Source: Perognathus longimembris pacificus (lineage: Eukaryota; Chordata; Mammalia; Rodentia; Heteromyidae). From it: a DNA stretch of 64,000 bases. The position numbers were made by a program, and so were the translations under genes. Within the stretch, counting starts at the first letter, position 1. Each line of letters begins with the position of its first letter. Location: NCBI RefSeq assembly GCF_023159225.1, contig NC_063162.1, positions 92,155,880 through 92,219,879 of the forward strand, in the 5' to 3' direction. The notes below the pieces were generated by a model, which was given only the letters and a program-made list of their open reading frames with translations, searched no databases and was not told the DNA's origin. Positions 45,923 through 58,395 of the stretch are shown in pieces.

Positions 45923-48900
45923 TCTATATGAGAGCAACAATACCCTGCTTAAACCAAAAGGAAACTAGGCTATAAGGATGTTAATGGCCATAATAACAAC
46001 ATGAGCCATAAATCTGTCATGGTAAGCATGAGTCTTTGTGCACAAAACTGGCAAGAAACAGCATCGCCATAAAAACATAAACTGTCCAAAGCTTTATTCA
46101 TATTGTGAAAACTTCCAGGACAGTCAGGCATTGCCTAAGAACTTTCTTCGCCAAGATCAATTTCAGTATGTTTCTGAAGTATTCTTGATGAGACACATTA
46201 GTTATAGTCATTTCATATTTGTGGGGGGTTTTGCCATTTGAGATGCCACTATTTTTTATTTTTACCAATAATTTTGGACTATTTGCATTCGGTGCTGTCA
46301 CTACATGCGACTGTGTGGCCTTGCTTCTCAGCTACATCCTTCTGGAAAAGACAATGGCATTTCTGAACTGTGAACACTGAAATGGAGGGCAGAGTAACTG
46401 AAACCTCCATATGCTATGTCTTAATTTAAACTCATTATGTGCTCTGTAGATATGTCCTAGAGTGAAAGAAAAATATATTTATTTGGAACTTATACTCTTT
46501 CAAGAAGAAAATTTCATGAAAACATCCAAACTATGGATTTCTTCCTTAAGGTTAAGCTAGCCTTCTAACAAGATTTTTTTAGTAGTGCCTGTATGTTATG
46601 TTTTAATGTAAATCACTTATGAACATCTTTTAATTTATTTGAAAGAATTCAGGTTGAAAAGCAATAAAATAAGTAAGATTTATAAATGAAATGTCCATTA
46701 GGTTAAATTACCTTTTAAAAAAAGCATTTTTCTAAATAAGTGATGTTTTCATTTATTTTCACTCAAAAGTCATTTGTGCTAGGTAGCTAACAATGGTCCA
46801 AGTGTCTCATGGAAAGATATGTGCTTGTCTTAACCTTTCTTTGCAACCATTAGGGTCCTTGTCATCTTGACTTCCTCTCAGCTAGTGACCTCTGCCCTGC
46901 TCCAATTTAAAGATAAACGAAAAGACATTTCCCTTGAATGTGGGCTTCAGCTAGTTTTTCTGTGGAAGTAGTGGATGTGGTTGTCTAACCAATTACCGCC
47001 TATTTGAAAGGATATATGACTTAGGTAATTGGGCATTGGAAGAAGGAGGTTGAGAAAGAAGTAAACAGGATCAAATGATGTGCCAACTATAAGTGAATCC
47101 AGAATTCTGAATCCAAATCAGGAAAGGAAAATTATTGGAGACAAGAAACCTGCTGTGAGGTCAGCCTTAACCAACAGTACATGGGACATGGGTGAGAAGA
47201 TTTCTAAAAGGTTAGCTGTCACAAGGTGCCTGGAGTTGGAACTCAGAAAATCCTGATTTTTACCACTGTGTCATACTCACAACGACTGCATAGAAATACA
47301 TTTGAAATGGGAACTTGATTCTGTAGAAGTTACCAAGAGTATTCATTCCCTCTCTGTCATTGGTCAATCTGAGATGAGACTAAACAGACTCACAACTTTA
47401 TACAACAGCTATCCCCCTTCACCCCACCTTGTTCTGCTCATTGAGAATATGATCCTTTATGATGCTGCTTTGAAATCCTGTTTGTAATTATGTTTGTTGA
47501 TAAACTAAGAGAATTAATAATGGAGCAATATCAGAATAATGACTAGACAAACATTACTTAAGTAGAATGCACTCTCATACTTACATACACATACATATGT
47601 GAGGCTCAGGTTATATCATTTTTATTCAGTTTTTGAGTTTTACAGGCTGTTTGTGGGTTTCCATGTTTTTAGTTAGCTTATAAAAGGAAATCTGATAGCC
47701 AGATCACTCCTTCACACATCACATTATGGAAAAACTATAAAAGGAAAGGAGTATCTAGCTAGATTTTATGCTGGATAATGTGGAAAATTTATTAGGTAAA
47801 GACTAAGACGATCTTTACTTCAAGAGACCACACCTCAACACACAATAGAGGAAAATTATACTCTTTTGGAAGAGAACACATAATTGGTCCATCCAACTAG
47901 CTGTGAAAGCCTGCAGAAACACATAGCTTCCTTTCTCCTTCCCTTCTCCTTTTGAGTCAGGCCCTCCTAGGCCATTAGTTAATCTTCAGGTCCTTGATGT
48001 CACCTCGTTGAATGTGCTCTCTATATGTCAAAAAAAGATTCATTTCTCAGTGAATATCAAAGGTACCTGAATATTGAATATATTACGGAAATAGTATATA
48101 AACTAGTTTTACTAAATGCCTATAGTTGTAGAAAACAAATGAATACAAAATGCACTAAATTCATCAGTTTATGAGTGCATTCAAAATGACAGTTTGTTTT
48201 GAATATAACTGCTATTACTTAACTCAATATAGAATTTTTGTCCATCAATAAGAGTTCTAGGACGGTATTGATTACAGCTATGAAGTATTGATGTATATGT
48301 AGCCAAGTAGCTGTTACTCCAAGAAACTCTTTGTTGTTTTGCAAGAATACACATAAGACTACCCAGAATAACCAATAATTTGGATAGAGTGGTAAGTAAT
48401 TTCTATTTAAACCATTTGAACTATCATCCATTAACTTGCTATCGCCAGTGTTGCAAAATGTGTTGAGCTGGGATATGTGCATACACAGAAATCACATTGA
48501 GAAAGCTAAATTAAGAATCTTGACAGCATTAGAACAGAATGTACATTTATTATTTATATTAAATTACAGGACATTTTGTTTTTGTGTCTATGATGTAATA
48601 CTTTCAATTATTTGTCTAACTGTATAGATAAGCAATTTATCCTCTTTTTACTAGATTGCAAGTTTATTATGGCTAAGAGCAGTACTCTAAAAAATAAAGT
48701 ATATATTAACTATGTTATATTAATGATAGAGAATTCCAGTTATTAAAAGATAGACTGTTTTACTATAATTATCAACAGAGGAGAGGAAACAAAGTTAAAA
48801 CCACAGGATTTTCTGGGCAAGCTTAGGAAACAATTATGCGGAAATTATGTCATTATGTATTTAAATTTGTTTCTTATAGATTCCAATTGAAAAAAGAATA

Positions 48901-49371
48901 AACAGATATTTAAATGAAAATTTCAACACAAAAATACACATCAAGAATGAAAAGTATGCATTCAAAGGGTTGGAAATTGTATGATCTTCTAAGTCATGAA
49001 GAGTAAGATTGATAAGCTAGAATTCAAGAGAATAATTGAAGATGTTACAGAATATATTTAAGATGAAGGCCATTGACTCACCTCTGTTACATCATTTCTA
49101 CCCCTATTAGCATATGGTTAGCAAGTAGATTAGAGAGGACAAGATAGATTTGGTTGAAACTTTAGCATAGTAGCAAATGGCTTTCTGATGTGAACTTGAA
49201 AACTCTGTACTTAGAATTTGTCATCAAGAGCCCATGAATCAGATCAGTCTCCATTGTGGTGTACCATCCATCCACTGTCTGGGCGACTCCAGGCCAGTCT
49301 CTCACACACTCTGGAATTGTACTGGGGCTGATAGTAATTGTACTACATCCAAACAATCTCAGAATATGAAT
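45923..49371. other. Longest stretch without a recognised young mobile element (about 3.4 kb)
   Basis: AT-rich, unique by eye, with short frames only. Some AT-balanced stretches (46770-47100, 47200-47480) look like slowly evolving non-coding DNA, but nothing can be assigned. Confidence 0.4.
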
Positions 49372-49475
49372 TTATGTAACTTTTTCACCTTTCTGGAGCC
49401 TCTGTTTCTAAATTTGTAAATATATGCTGAAGAATACATGCTATGTGTGTAATACTAGGCATGGCATTTGGCGCT
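49372..49475 (+). mobile_element. MIR SINE fragment
   Basis: gtaactttttcacctttctg, gagcctctgtttctaaattt, gtaaatatatgctgaagaat and ctaggcatggcatttgg follow the MIR core to 3' region. Confidence 0.68.
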
Positions 49476-51711
49476 TAATTACCTCTTAATCGACTACCTT
49501 TGTTGGTATTTTTATCAGTTGTGGAATGTGCCTGCCATTAATAAAATTTTGCCATTCTATACCCTTTTTTGATAATGCTTTTGGTTAAAAAATTAAGTAC
49601 TGCCACATGATGACTATTTTTACATATATTCTATAATTTAGCACAGTTATTTTCACTCGAGAAATATAAAAAAGAAAAAAAAACACTATGTAACATACAT
49701 TCTTCCATCTCCCTCCCTTTTAGGAAGAAATCTATTTGCCAATTCTAGGGCAAAAATAGTAAATTAGCATTCACTTGACATTTCTTTAAACATTCAATGA
49801 GAGTTTTAATTTTAACAGTTGGAATTTCGAAGGAAATCATACAAACATAAAAGAGAAAAAGAAAAGCGAACATTTAAGTCTAAGCATGGTCTGTCTCATT
49901 AGCTGTCCATAAATCTGTGTGTAAATAGCATCCTTCCATGTCAGGTGTGTAACAAAACACAGCCTTTCCTAGAAAGTAAAGATGACTGCTCAATTCACAA
50001 ATGAGGAAAATGCAGCATGCAACAAAGCTAGGGGACCTGTTGATGGCCAAATACAAGAGAAGACTATCTCTTTCTGTCCCAAGTCTCTAGCTCACAGCCC
50101 AGCCTGGTTGGGAAGGTTGTTTCCCTCAGGTAACAGATAAGGTATCTGGCTAGAGGCAAGGAAGAAAAATGCCACATGGTAAGTGTGAAAGGATGCTTCC
50201 ATTTTGTGAGCTCTGAGGCACTCAGTAGAGTCTATTGTGTGTGGTACCTTTTTATTTCCATGTGCTCCAGTGAATCTTCCTAGAGGCTGTGGTAAGATAT
50301 GGTAAGGCAGAGGAGAGGTTCTGCTCTCTCAGTTATATTTAAAGAGAAGCTTAATCATAGTTTACTCAACAACAAAACCTTGAGAAGAAATACGGACAAG
50401 AAAACCACATTAAACTGGAAAAGGAAGCGTGTTATACGGGGAAAGTATTTTCAGTTAAATTTCAAATTGTTTAAAATCTTTAAAGTCAGTAGAAATGATT
50501 AAATGGCTGGAAGATTCACTTTAGGAAGCAACATTATGGGGAAATTTTCTGTGATACAATCAGGAAAGTATGAAAATGGAACAGATAACTCATGCATATC
50601 TCTATCTATCAACTAGTGAATTTAGGGATCAATCTAGATAGATAGGCAAATAAAGATGATATCGATATATAAATATAATGTGAAAGGTTTGTGAAGGATA
50701 AATGTGTGGTCATTATATTAGCCAATTGTTCCTTGAGGGACAGTAATAGGATTCCCAAGCCATTGGATAAATCTATATCTTAATTTTTAAGCCCTCAATC
50801 TTACATCTTACATTAGGAGATATATCTTGGTGGGAAAGGTTTAATGGTTCATTGTATGAATACATGAAAATATCACAATGAAGTCCATTTATATAGCCAA
50901 AAATATATGCTAATAACAAATGGATGTGAATTAAATGCTTTGCTCAAAGTAAAGGCACGAGAGAAATCTTTAAATAATCACAAGGTACTGGTTGGTATGC
51001 TAAGAAAATATCTTCCAGAAACATGATAGTTTTGATTTTAAAAAAAGTTTAGTTGCCTTCAATCATCATGACTTAAGACATCCTAACTCCTTTGTTGGTA
51101 TAAATAAAACTTGAAAGTTTAAAAATTCATAAATGGAAATATATTAACATAAAGGGCATCTCAAATTCTGAGGGTTTCAGCTTGGTAAAAGCAGAGTGGA
51201 AATAATGTATGTTTTTTTTTTTTTTTTTTTTTACATATGACCACCTATTCTTTTAGTGAGTAAAAAATACAGAAGCTTTTATGAAATAGATATTTTCTCA
51301 TTGTCATCAAACAAATATTTATTATACTTATTAATGGATGCCATTTCCCAGTCTCAGTGGACCCCACAATGCATGCACTTTAGAGTAGGCATATTAAAAA
51401 TGGTTCTCTCATTTTTGGAGGATGAGGGATAAAATGTCATATTCAAGGTGTCTCTGCTGACATCTGAGTTCTCTCTAGAAGTAGCTGTGTTTTCCTGAAA
51501 AAGTACAGAGTCCATGTGTGGGTTTTCATTTCAGTTCAACAAGCAACAGAAAGATATTAATCAAGACTTACAGAGATTATTTTTACTTGATGTATTTTTT
51601 TACCATGGTGTTACTAATGGCCTTGTATTTTCATCATTTGTTTATCTCTTCATTTTTTTTTAAAGAGACTGTAAATTCGGAAGGCAATAGGGATATCTGA
51701 TGTTGTCTCTT
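49476..51711. other. Mostly unique sequence
   Basis: Possible MIR trace at about 49985-50080 (cacaaatgaggaaaatgca), a T-run at 51211-51232 and a gata-rich patch near 50630-50665. No exon supported. Confidence 0.4.
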
Positions 51712-51863
51712 TTTGTGGTGATGAAATTGTTATTTGAACTCAGGGATTCCCTCCAGTACTTGAGTCATATCCTCACCCTGTTGCTTGGGTAGGTTGGGAT
51801 CTGCAGGTCTCTGAATCTCTACTTCTTGAGTAGCTGATGGTTTGGGCCACTATGATGTTCTTT
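51712..51863 (-). mobile_element. Old SINE remnant
   Basis: ttatttgaactcagggattc, agtacttgagtcatatcctc, then a B1-like end (cttcttgagtagctgatggt). Belongs to the older tRNA/7SL type. Confidence 0.6.
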
Positions 51864-52618
51864 AGCAATTACTGACAGAAGGCCCAAGTGGGATAGCTGT
51901 TTATTGTACGTTTATTGAAATGATGTCCACTATTACTATGTATTAGGCTAAATTGTAACTAAAAATATAGAGAGCCATTGGGGATATTATACATGTAGTC
52001 AGATAATTCGAACTGTAAGCAAAATAAAATTCTAGGGTGATATGTAAAGAATATCTGAGTCTAATTTGCTACAAACTATCTTAATTTATGATACTAATTA
52101 TAAGAACTCTGATACTGCTGGCTATTTCTAAACAGTTACTTGAAACTTAAAAAAAATGCCAACATGATTATTAGCATTTTGTAAAAAGAAACTAGAATTT
52201 TATGTCAGTAAAATTTTGTCAGGTTTGTGAAAGGTTGTATCATTTTAATGTGTTTATTCCACAATTTTCCTTTTAATAAGCTAATGAATATCTTTTACAT
52301 AAAAAATCTCAAGAAAGTATGTATATCTGAATTAATCTTGATTTTATGATTGATCTCATTTAAATGTAATCTGTTATATCTGAAATATTTTATCAAAACT
52401 TCAATAATAAAAAGAAGACATTTTAGAAGCTTATTTCCTATACAAATTTATGTTTTTAGAAAATACAAATGCTTCTCAGCTAAACATTCATTTAAAATAG
52501 TTACCCACAAAATGAATTTTTAATGGATTCTACTTCATTCCAAGTGTACAATGGAGTATACGCATGAGTGTGTGTGAGTGTACATGACTTCTGTAATATC
52601 ACATTATGTGTTTAATCT
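51864..52618. other. Unique AT-rich sequence
   Basis: No feature recognised. Confidence 0.42.
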
Positions 52619-52890
52619 TAGGTAAAGACAGCAAGATTATAGTTCTAGACCAGCATGAGCTAAAAATGTTAGTAAGATTCTGTTTTTTAAAAAGTCGGAT
52701 GTGCTGGTTCACCATCTATAATTCCAGCTACACAGAGTGTGGAGATAAGAGGATTTCAATCTAAGGCTGGCTCCAGGTACAAGCAAACCCCTATCTGAAA
52801 AATAAACTAAAACAAAAAGGCATGGGAAGTCTGGCTCAAGAAGTACAGTTCTGCCTAACAAGACACCCTGAGTTCAAAGTCCAGTAGTTT
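52619..52890 (+). mobile_element. Composite SINE: B1 3' half, B1-like unit, ID-like end
   Basis: 52619-52690 is the end of a B1-like unit (gattatagttctagaccagc, agtaagattctg). 52695 starts a second B1-like unit (ggatgtgctggttcaccatc). 52825 onward is ID-like with gcctaacaagacaccctgag and gttcaaagtccagtag. Confidence 0.72.
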
Positions 52891-53022
52891 TTAAAATCAC
52901 TCTCTAATATACACATTAAATAAAAAAACATGGAAAATGAATCATTTGTATAGAATTATAGAATAAAATAGCAAATCCAAAAAGAGACACCATTACAGAT
53001 TTAAATATGATCACACAGAACT

Positions 53023-53112
53023 GGTCATAGGGTGGCATATGTCTACAATCCTACCACCTGGGAATTGAGGCAGGAGGATCATGCATTCCAAGCAACCTGG
53101 TCTTCATGGTGA
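53023..53112 (+). mobile_element. B1-like monomer
   Basis: gggtggcatatgtctacaat, tgaggcaggaggatcatgc and caacctggtcttcatggtga match rodent B1 order. Its tail side runs straight into the GGA repeat. Confidence 0.78.
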
Positions 53113-53336
53113 GAGGAGAAGGAGGAGGAGGAGGAGGAGGAGGAGGGGGAGGAGGAGGAGGGGGAGGGGGAGGAGGGGGAGGGAGAGGAGGGGGAGGAGG
53201 GGGAGGGGAGGAGGGGGAGGAGGGGGAGGGGGAGGAGGGGGAGGAGGAGGAGGGGGAGGAGGAGGAGGAGGAGGAGGAGGGGGAGGAGGAGGAGGAGGAG
53301 GAGGAGGAGGAGGAGGAGGAGGAGGAGGAGGAGGAT
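53113..53336. repeat. (GGA)n/(GGGGGA)n repeat, about 220 bp
   Basis: gga units mixed with gggggagg units, then a pure gga end. It produces artefact frames of poly-Gly, Glu, Ser or Pro that are not proteins. G-quadruplex and triplex potential. Confidence 0.98.
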
Positions 53337-54162
53337 TCTGCTGTCATGTTGATTACCAGAATTTATACTTTTAGGTTTTAATTTTTTTGTTTCACATTTT
53401 AACCCTTTTTGCAAATCTAAATTAAAAGCAACCATCAGAAGACCTCACTTACAGTTCTATGAAGTGAAATCTACCAACAACTCACTAAAAGTTCCTAGTA
53501 AAGAACTTCTTACAGTCCAAAAATGGAATGCCTATTAACTTTAGACAAATGGTCCTATGGATTCTCCAAAGGTCATGAGATGTTAGCAGGCAGCTTATCT
53601 TATCAACTAAGAGTTGTCTTGGAACAAATGTTGGTTATGTTCTTGGTGTAGCTTTAAGTCTATTGGCAACCCTTTCTGAAATTCTAAACTGTACTTGTAG
53701 CATTGATTAACAAACTCAACTGTGAGAGACCCAATTTTAAAATTTAAGTATTCAGTGGAATTTATCACCTTGAGCAGGTCACTTTGATTCATGGAAGTAT
53801 TTGGGTTTACTGGTGATTTAGGTAATAATGTCTAGTGGAAGTGTGTTCTTCAGTTACAACAGGTAATCAGAATCTCATATTTCTTTTTAAATGCTCTTCA
53901 CAAATTTTAGAACTTTAAGGTTCTTGGGACTGTCATAGTAACATAAGAATGACTCAAAAGAAGTTTAGAAGTTTATACATATCAATTCATTCTTTAAGGA
54001 AGAAAGAAATTTAAATACCTTTAACCTTAAAAGGAAGGTTAAAATCATAAAGCTAAAAATGGACTCTATTCATGTTCTTTACCAATGAATTCACTGAAAA
54101 AGGTGAATTCTCTCAAACACTGAAGTCAGTGAAATATTTAGAAATTCAACAAGAAAAAAAAC
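53337..54162. other. Unique sequence
   Basis: No repeat recognised. Confidence 0.42.
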
Positions 54163-54255
54163 CACACACATACACTTATATTTGTATACATACATATCTA
54201 TGCATACGTATACACATGATGTATATGTATGCATACATATGTGTGTGTATATATG
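54163..54255. repeat. CA/TA/TG mixed alternating tract
   Basis: cacacacatacac, then gtatacatacat, then gtgtgtgtatatatg. Partly self-complementary. Confidence 0.85.
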
Positions 54256-54447
54256 ACTCCCTCAAAGGAGGATTATATTAAAGTGATAGTTTGTAAGCCA
54301 AGTTGGTGCAGCAATGTTTCTGCTAACCAAGTTGTAACAAATGCACTTCAAATCTAGCTCGAAAATGAAGATGCTCTAAATTGTTTTTGAAACGACAGAT
54401 CAAGAGCCCTTTTAATCTTTCTCATTTACCCAAGGCCAAATGCCATC

Positions 54448-54498
<51 letters not shown>

Positions 54499-54760
54499 CA
54501 AAATCAAAGCCAAATGGAAGAAAATGAAAAGATTTGGTTAAACAAACAGTCAGATTTTCAGTGGTTTTATTTGCAGAATCCCCAGCATCCAAACAAAGCC
54601 AAGATATTGTCCATCTCTTTGACAGACAAAGAGCCTCAGAGGTCCAGAGTGACCTGCCTGAAGGCTGGCACGTGATTGGGCTAATTAAATTAAATAGCAG
54701 GAAACAGCTTTTCCATATGCCACTGGCTGACCACACACAAACTGTAACAGTAAATCTTTT
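54256..54760. other. Unique block, candidate conserved non-coding element
   Basis: Balanced, repeat-free sequence on both sides of a (CA)n run (54450-54495), with homeodomain-type taattaaattaaat at 54682-54695 and a cacgtg E-box at 54669-54674. No frame with recognisable protein. Judged by composition only. Confidence 0.3.
54450..54495. repeat. (CA)n microsatellite
   Basis: About twenty-three CA units, not next to a SINE. Confidence 0.97.
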
Positions 54761-55149
54761 ATGCTAGTAAAGAGGAAAAATGTATAGCCATTAAAAAATA
54801 CAGTACTAACATACCATCCAGGAATCAAAAAGCAGAATATCCACAGAATCTCCCTGGATACTGCCTTTAACAAGTGTCTAAGAACTTAAGTTCCCTTCAT
54901 AGCCATCTGAATGTCTGCAGAAATTAAAGAAGACAGAGAAGACACTTCTCTGTGTTCACCTACACATTAACTCAAGCCAGTGTTCTGATTGCTTTCATAT
55001 AGAAAATAAAATATAAACCCTAATACTTCGGAATCAAAGTAAAAATAAAATTGATTGTTCATTTCCTATGACTTTTGCATTTCCCCCTCCTCATTACTCA
55101 ACTTAAATTAACAGACAAAATGTGTGTGTGGGGGGGATTTCATAAAAAT
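54761..55149. other. Unique sequence
   Basis: No feature recognised apart from a G-run at about 55129-55137. Confidence 0.42.
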
Positions 55150-55161
55150 CTTGAGTGCTTA

Positions 55162-55379
55162 TTTTTTATTTATTTATTTTTTTTTTGGCCTGTCCTGGGC
55201 CTTGGACTCAGGGCCTGAGCACTGTCCCTGGCTTCTTCCCGCTCAAGGCTAGCACTCTGCCACTTGAGCCACAGCGCCCCTTCTGGCCGTTTTCTGTATA
55301 TGTGGTGCTGGGGAATCGAACCTAGGGCCTCGTGTATCCGAGGCAGGCACTCTTGCCACTAGGCTATATCCCCAGCCCC
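55162..55379 (-). mobile_element. IDL-Geo SINE
   Basis: A T-rich tail with ttatttatt units, then ggcctgtcctgggccttgg, gctcaaggctagcactctgc and ctatatccccagcccc. TSD ttgagtgctta at 55151-55161 and 55380-55390 is perfect and may extend by two bases. Same diagnostic bases as the 45671 copy, including gaggccctaggttcgattcc on its own strand. Confidence 0.97.
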
Positions 55380-55696
55380 TTGAGTGCTTATTGATAAATT
55401 GTCCTAGTATTATCCTTAGAATTTACCTCCAAATAGAATAACTTCCTTTAAATTCCTCATGCCCATTTTAAGCTTGAAATTAAAACAACAGTACCCATAC
55501 CTTTCATGTTTTTAGAAGGATTCCCATAAGTTAACTCTTACAAACCATGGTTTTCATTAGCATTGATTTTTAATGTAAAAAGCAATAATTATGAGACAAT
55601 AATTGTCACCTGGATGAAAAAACACTGTAACTGTTTTCATGGAAAAATAAAGGCAGACAGAATAATAGAGATACTGAATTAGAAGTTTGCAAGACA

Positions 55697-55940
55697 AAGC
55701 CAAGTACTGGTGTCTCAATCCTATAATCATTGCTACTGAGGAGGCTGAGATTCGAGGATTGTGGCTGGAAACCAATTCAGGCAGAAAAGTCTGTGAGAAT
55801 CTTATCTACCATTAACAAGCAAAAAACCCCTGCAAATGGAAGTATGGCTCAAAGAGAAAGAGTGCCAGCCTTGATTCAAAAAGACAAGCAGGAGCTTAAG
55901 ATCCTAAGTTCAAGCCCCAGTACCAATATCAAGGAACAAG
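55697..55940 (+). mobile_element. Old B1-like/Geo-type composite SINE
   Basis: agtactggtgtctcaatcct, ctactgaggaggctgagatt, gtctgtgagaatcttatcta, gtatggctcaaagagaaaga and aagttcaagccccagtacc. Confidence 0.83.
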
Positions 55941-56035
55941 AAAAGGATTGTAAGGCTATTTAAGTTTAAGATAAAAACAAGTTCAAATCCATTTCAGAAA
56001 TGACTTATCTACTTAAATAAAAACATAAAATTTGT

Positions 56036-56259
56036 TTTTGGGTTTTTTTTTTGTTTTGTTTTGTTTTTGCCAGTCCTGGGCCTTGGACTCAGGGCCTGAG
56101 CACTGTCCCTGGCTTCTTTTTGCTCAAGGCTAGCACTCTGCCACTTGAGCCACAGCACCACTTCTGGCTGTTTTCTATATATGTGGTGCTGGGGAATCGA
56201 ACCCAGGGCTTCATGTATACAAGGCAAGCACTCTTGCCACTAGGCCGTATCCCCAGCCC
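56036..56259 (-). mobile_element. IDL-Geo SINE
   Basis: A T-rich tail with gtttt units, Geo half (gctcaaggctagcactctgc) and IDL half ending gccgtatccccagccc. The TSD taaaaacataaaatttgt is perfect over 18 bp (56018-56035 and 56260-56277). Confidence 0.97.
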
Positions 56260-56319
56260 TAAAAACATAAAATTTGTACAATCAATGTTTTAAGATTCAC
56301 ACAAGTGGTCGATATATAT

Positions 56320-57412
56320 TTGCATTTCTGACTGGCTTGGAGAACGGTTCTCTGGAGTTATTGAGAATTTCACTCTGCTCTGATTGCATATATCTCATTG
56401 TGTATGTGCCCATTTTTATTTATCCACTCATTTGTTTGCAGTCATTGATGCTCCTTCTGTATCCTGGCTATTGTGAATAATAGAATGAACTTGGGAGGCA
56501 AGCATCTCTTATATACTCATTTCATTTCTTTGTGGTATTTACTCAGTGGTGGGATTGCTGGACCCTATGGAAGTTTTATTTTTAACCTCCATACTGTTTT
56601 CCATATGTCTGTCCTAAAAAATCACCTTCCCACCAACAATGCACCAATCAATCCCCATCTAAGTATTTTTGATAAAAATCACTTCAATCGGTGTGAGAGG
56701 ACTCACCATTTCCTTTCTATTTGCATCTCTCTGAACGTAAAGAGTGTTGAACTTTCATTTTTCTTTCACAAACCAAACAGCTATTTGCACAGCTACTTTT
56801 GAAAACTGTTCAGGTATTTTACTAATTTTTACTCAAGTGACTTGTTTTCTTGCTATTGAATTGCTTCAATTCCTCACAAATCTTAGATATCTATCCTTAT
56901 TGAATGTGTAAGTCAAAAATACTTTCTCCTATTCAGAGGACAGTCCTTTCTCCTTTGTTGGATATTTCTTTTGCTGTGAAGCCTTTTATGTTTGTATAAT
57001 CACATTTGTCTACTTTTGTTTTTGTTGATTTTAAAGTGATATGCAAAAACAATCATTGCCCAAACCCATGTCATGAAGTGTTTCCTGTATGTGTTCTAGT
57101 GCTTTCATAGTTAGGGGTCTTACACTTGAATAATCCACATGAGCTAATTTGTTACATGGTCTATGTGGTGACTCAGGTGTGTACTTAATTCTTGTGCTTT
57201 TTTCACTTTTCCCAACATTAATTAGAATTATTAGTTTTATCTAATGTCACTTCTTGGCACCTTCATAAAGATTTAGTCAATTATAGACATGAATGATTGA
57301 TTTTAGTTTTATGTATTTATTCATTTATTATTCAAAGTCAGAATCTCTTTTTTCATCAATATCATGTTGTTTCATTTACTATAGCTTTCAAATGTAGAAT
57401 CTTTCTTTTAAA
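56320..57412 (-). mobile_element. Ancient L1 ORF2, inverted part
   Basis: Plus-strand wording such as ctggctattgtgaataatag, agtggtgggattgctggacc, aacctccatactgttttcca, aaacaatcattgcccaaacc and ttactatagctttcaaatgt is the classic reverse complement of mammalian L1 ORF2. All frames are broken. Together with the next entry it forms a 5'-inverted L1. Confidence 0.9.
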
Positions 57413-57850
57413 AAAGCAGATCTCATAAAAGTGAAAAGCAGAATATTTGCTACAAAAGTTTGAGTGGTTTTGATTAAGAGAGACATGGAAGATGTTGAAA
57501 GAATACATATTAACAGAAAACAGAAGGGATGGATAGCTAGCTAGCTAGATTAGATAGATAGACAAATGCAGATAGGTAGATTAGGTAGGTGAGAGATTTT
57601 AAATGTGTACAGAATAGACACATTCACAATGACAGAAATAGATAAATGATTGCTGGGATGGGGCATTTGGTAGAGAGGGTTTGTGGGAGATGAGGGTGAA
57701 TAATAATGGTCATGCTTTCATTTTCATGGATGACAAGGCTCTAAAATTAACAGATTGTGGTGGTCACAACTCTGTTATCACACTAAAATTGGATTGAAAC
57801 TTTAAGTGAATTTTGATATGCAAATGATATGGTAATAAACTTTTTACAAA
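57413..57850 (+). mobile_element. Ancient L1 (L1M-type) 3' UTR, non-inverted part
   Basis: agatctcataaaagtgaaaa, gattgctgggatggggcatt, gattgtggtggtcacaactc and ttttgatatgcaaatgatat follow L1M 3' UTR order in plus orientation. A loose gata/tagc repeat (57532-57591) interrupts it. Confidence 0.8.
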
Positions 57851-58097
57851 ACACCACACTTACAAAATATAAATGTATTTATTCTCTGATAAACATTTTA
57901 TTGATGATATCCAGTATTCAGATATTGCAAATTTTATTTGCTTTTTCATACTGGTCATGTGGTTTTTTTCATTAGGATTATTATTTCTCACTATATGAAA
58001 AAAATGGTGGAACATGTGCTTCATGATATGGTATAATGATATATAATCTTTCACACTAAAATATACTGAGCTCAAAGGCAATTCAGTATTACATAGA

Positions 58098-58395
58098 AAG
58101 GGGCTGAGCACAGTGACCAATGCCTTTTATCCCACATCCTTGTGAAATGCAGACAAGAAGTGGTGTGAGGTTAGCCTACACAGAAAGTCCACAAGACCCT
58201 ATCTCAACAGACCATGCAGGTGTGATGTGATGGTATATACCTGTGATTCCAATGACTTAGGAGGCAGAGATAAGAGGCTAGAGGTCCAAAGAGGCCCAAA
58301 ATCTAACACAAAGGGTAGGGTACAGAGGTAAATGGTAGAGTACTTGCTTAGCAAGTACAAGACTCCAAGTCCAAACTCACTACTTCAAAGAAGAA
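58098..58395 (+). mobile_element. Composite SINE: B1, B1-like, ID-like
   Basis: ggggctgagcacagtgacca to gaccctatctcaacagac is one B1-like unit. gtgatgtgatggtatatacc starts another. ggtaaatggtagagtacttg and cttagcaagtacaagactcc are ID-like. Diverged but complete in order. Confidence 0.78.

Noticed and set aside
53051..53435. Several long frames encoding poly-Ser, poly-Pro, poly-Leu, poly-Gly or Glu-rich proteins
   Set aside because: All are the six-frame reading of one GGA microsatellite.
56473..56802. 109-codon plus-strand frame
   Set aside because: It is antisense to ancient L1 ORF2 sequence.
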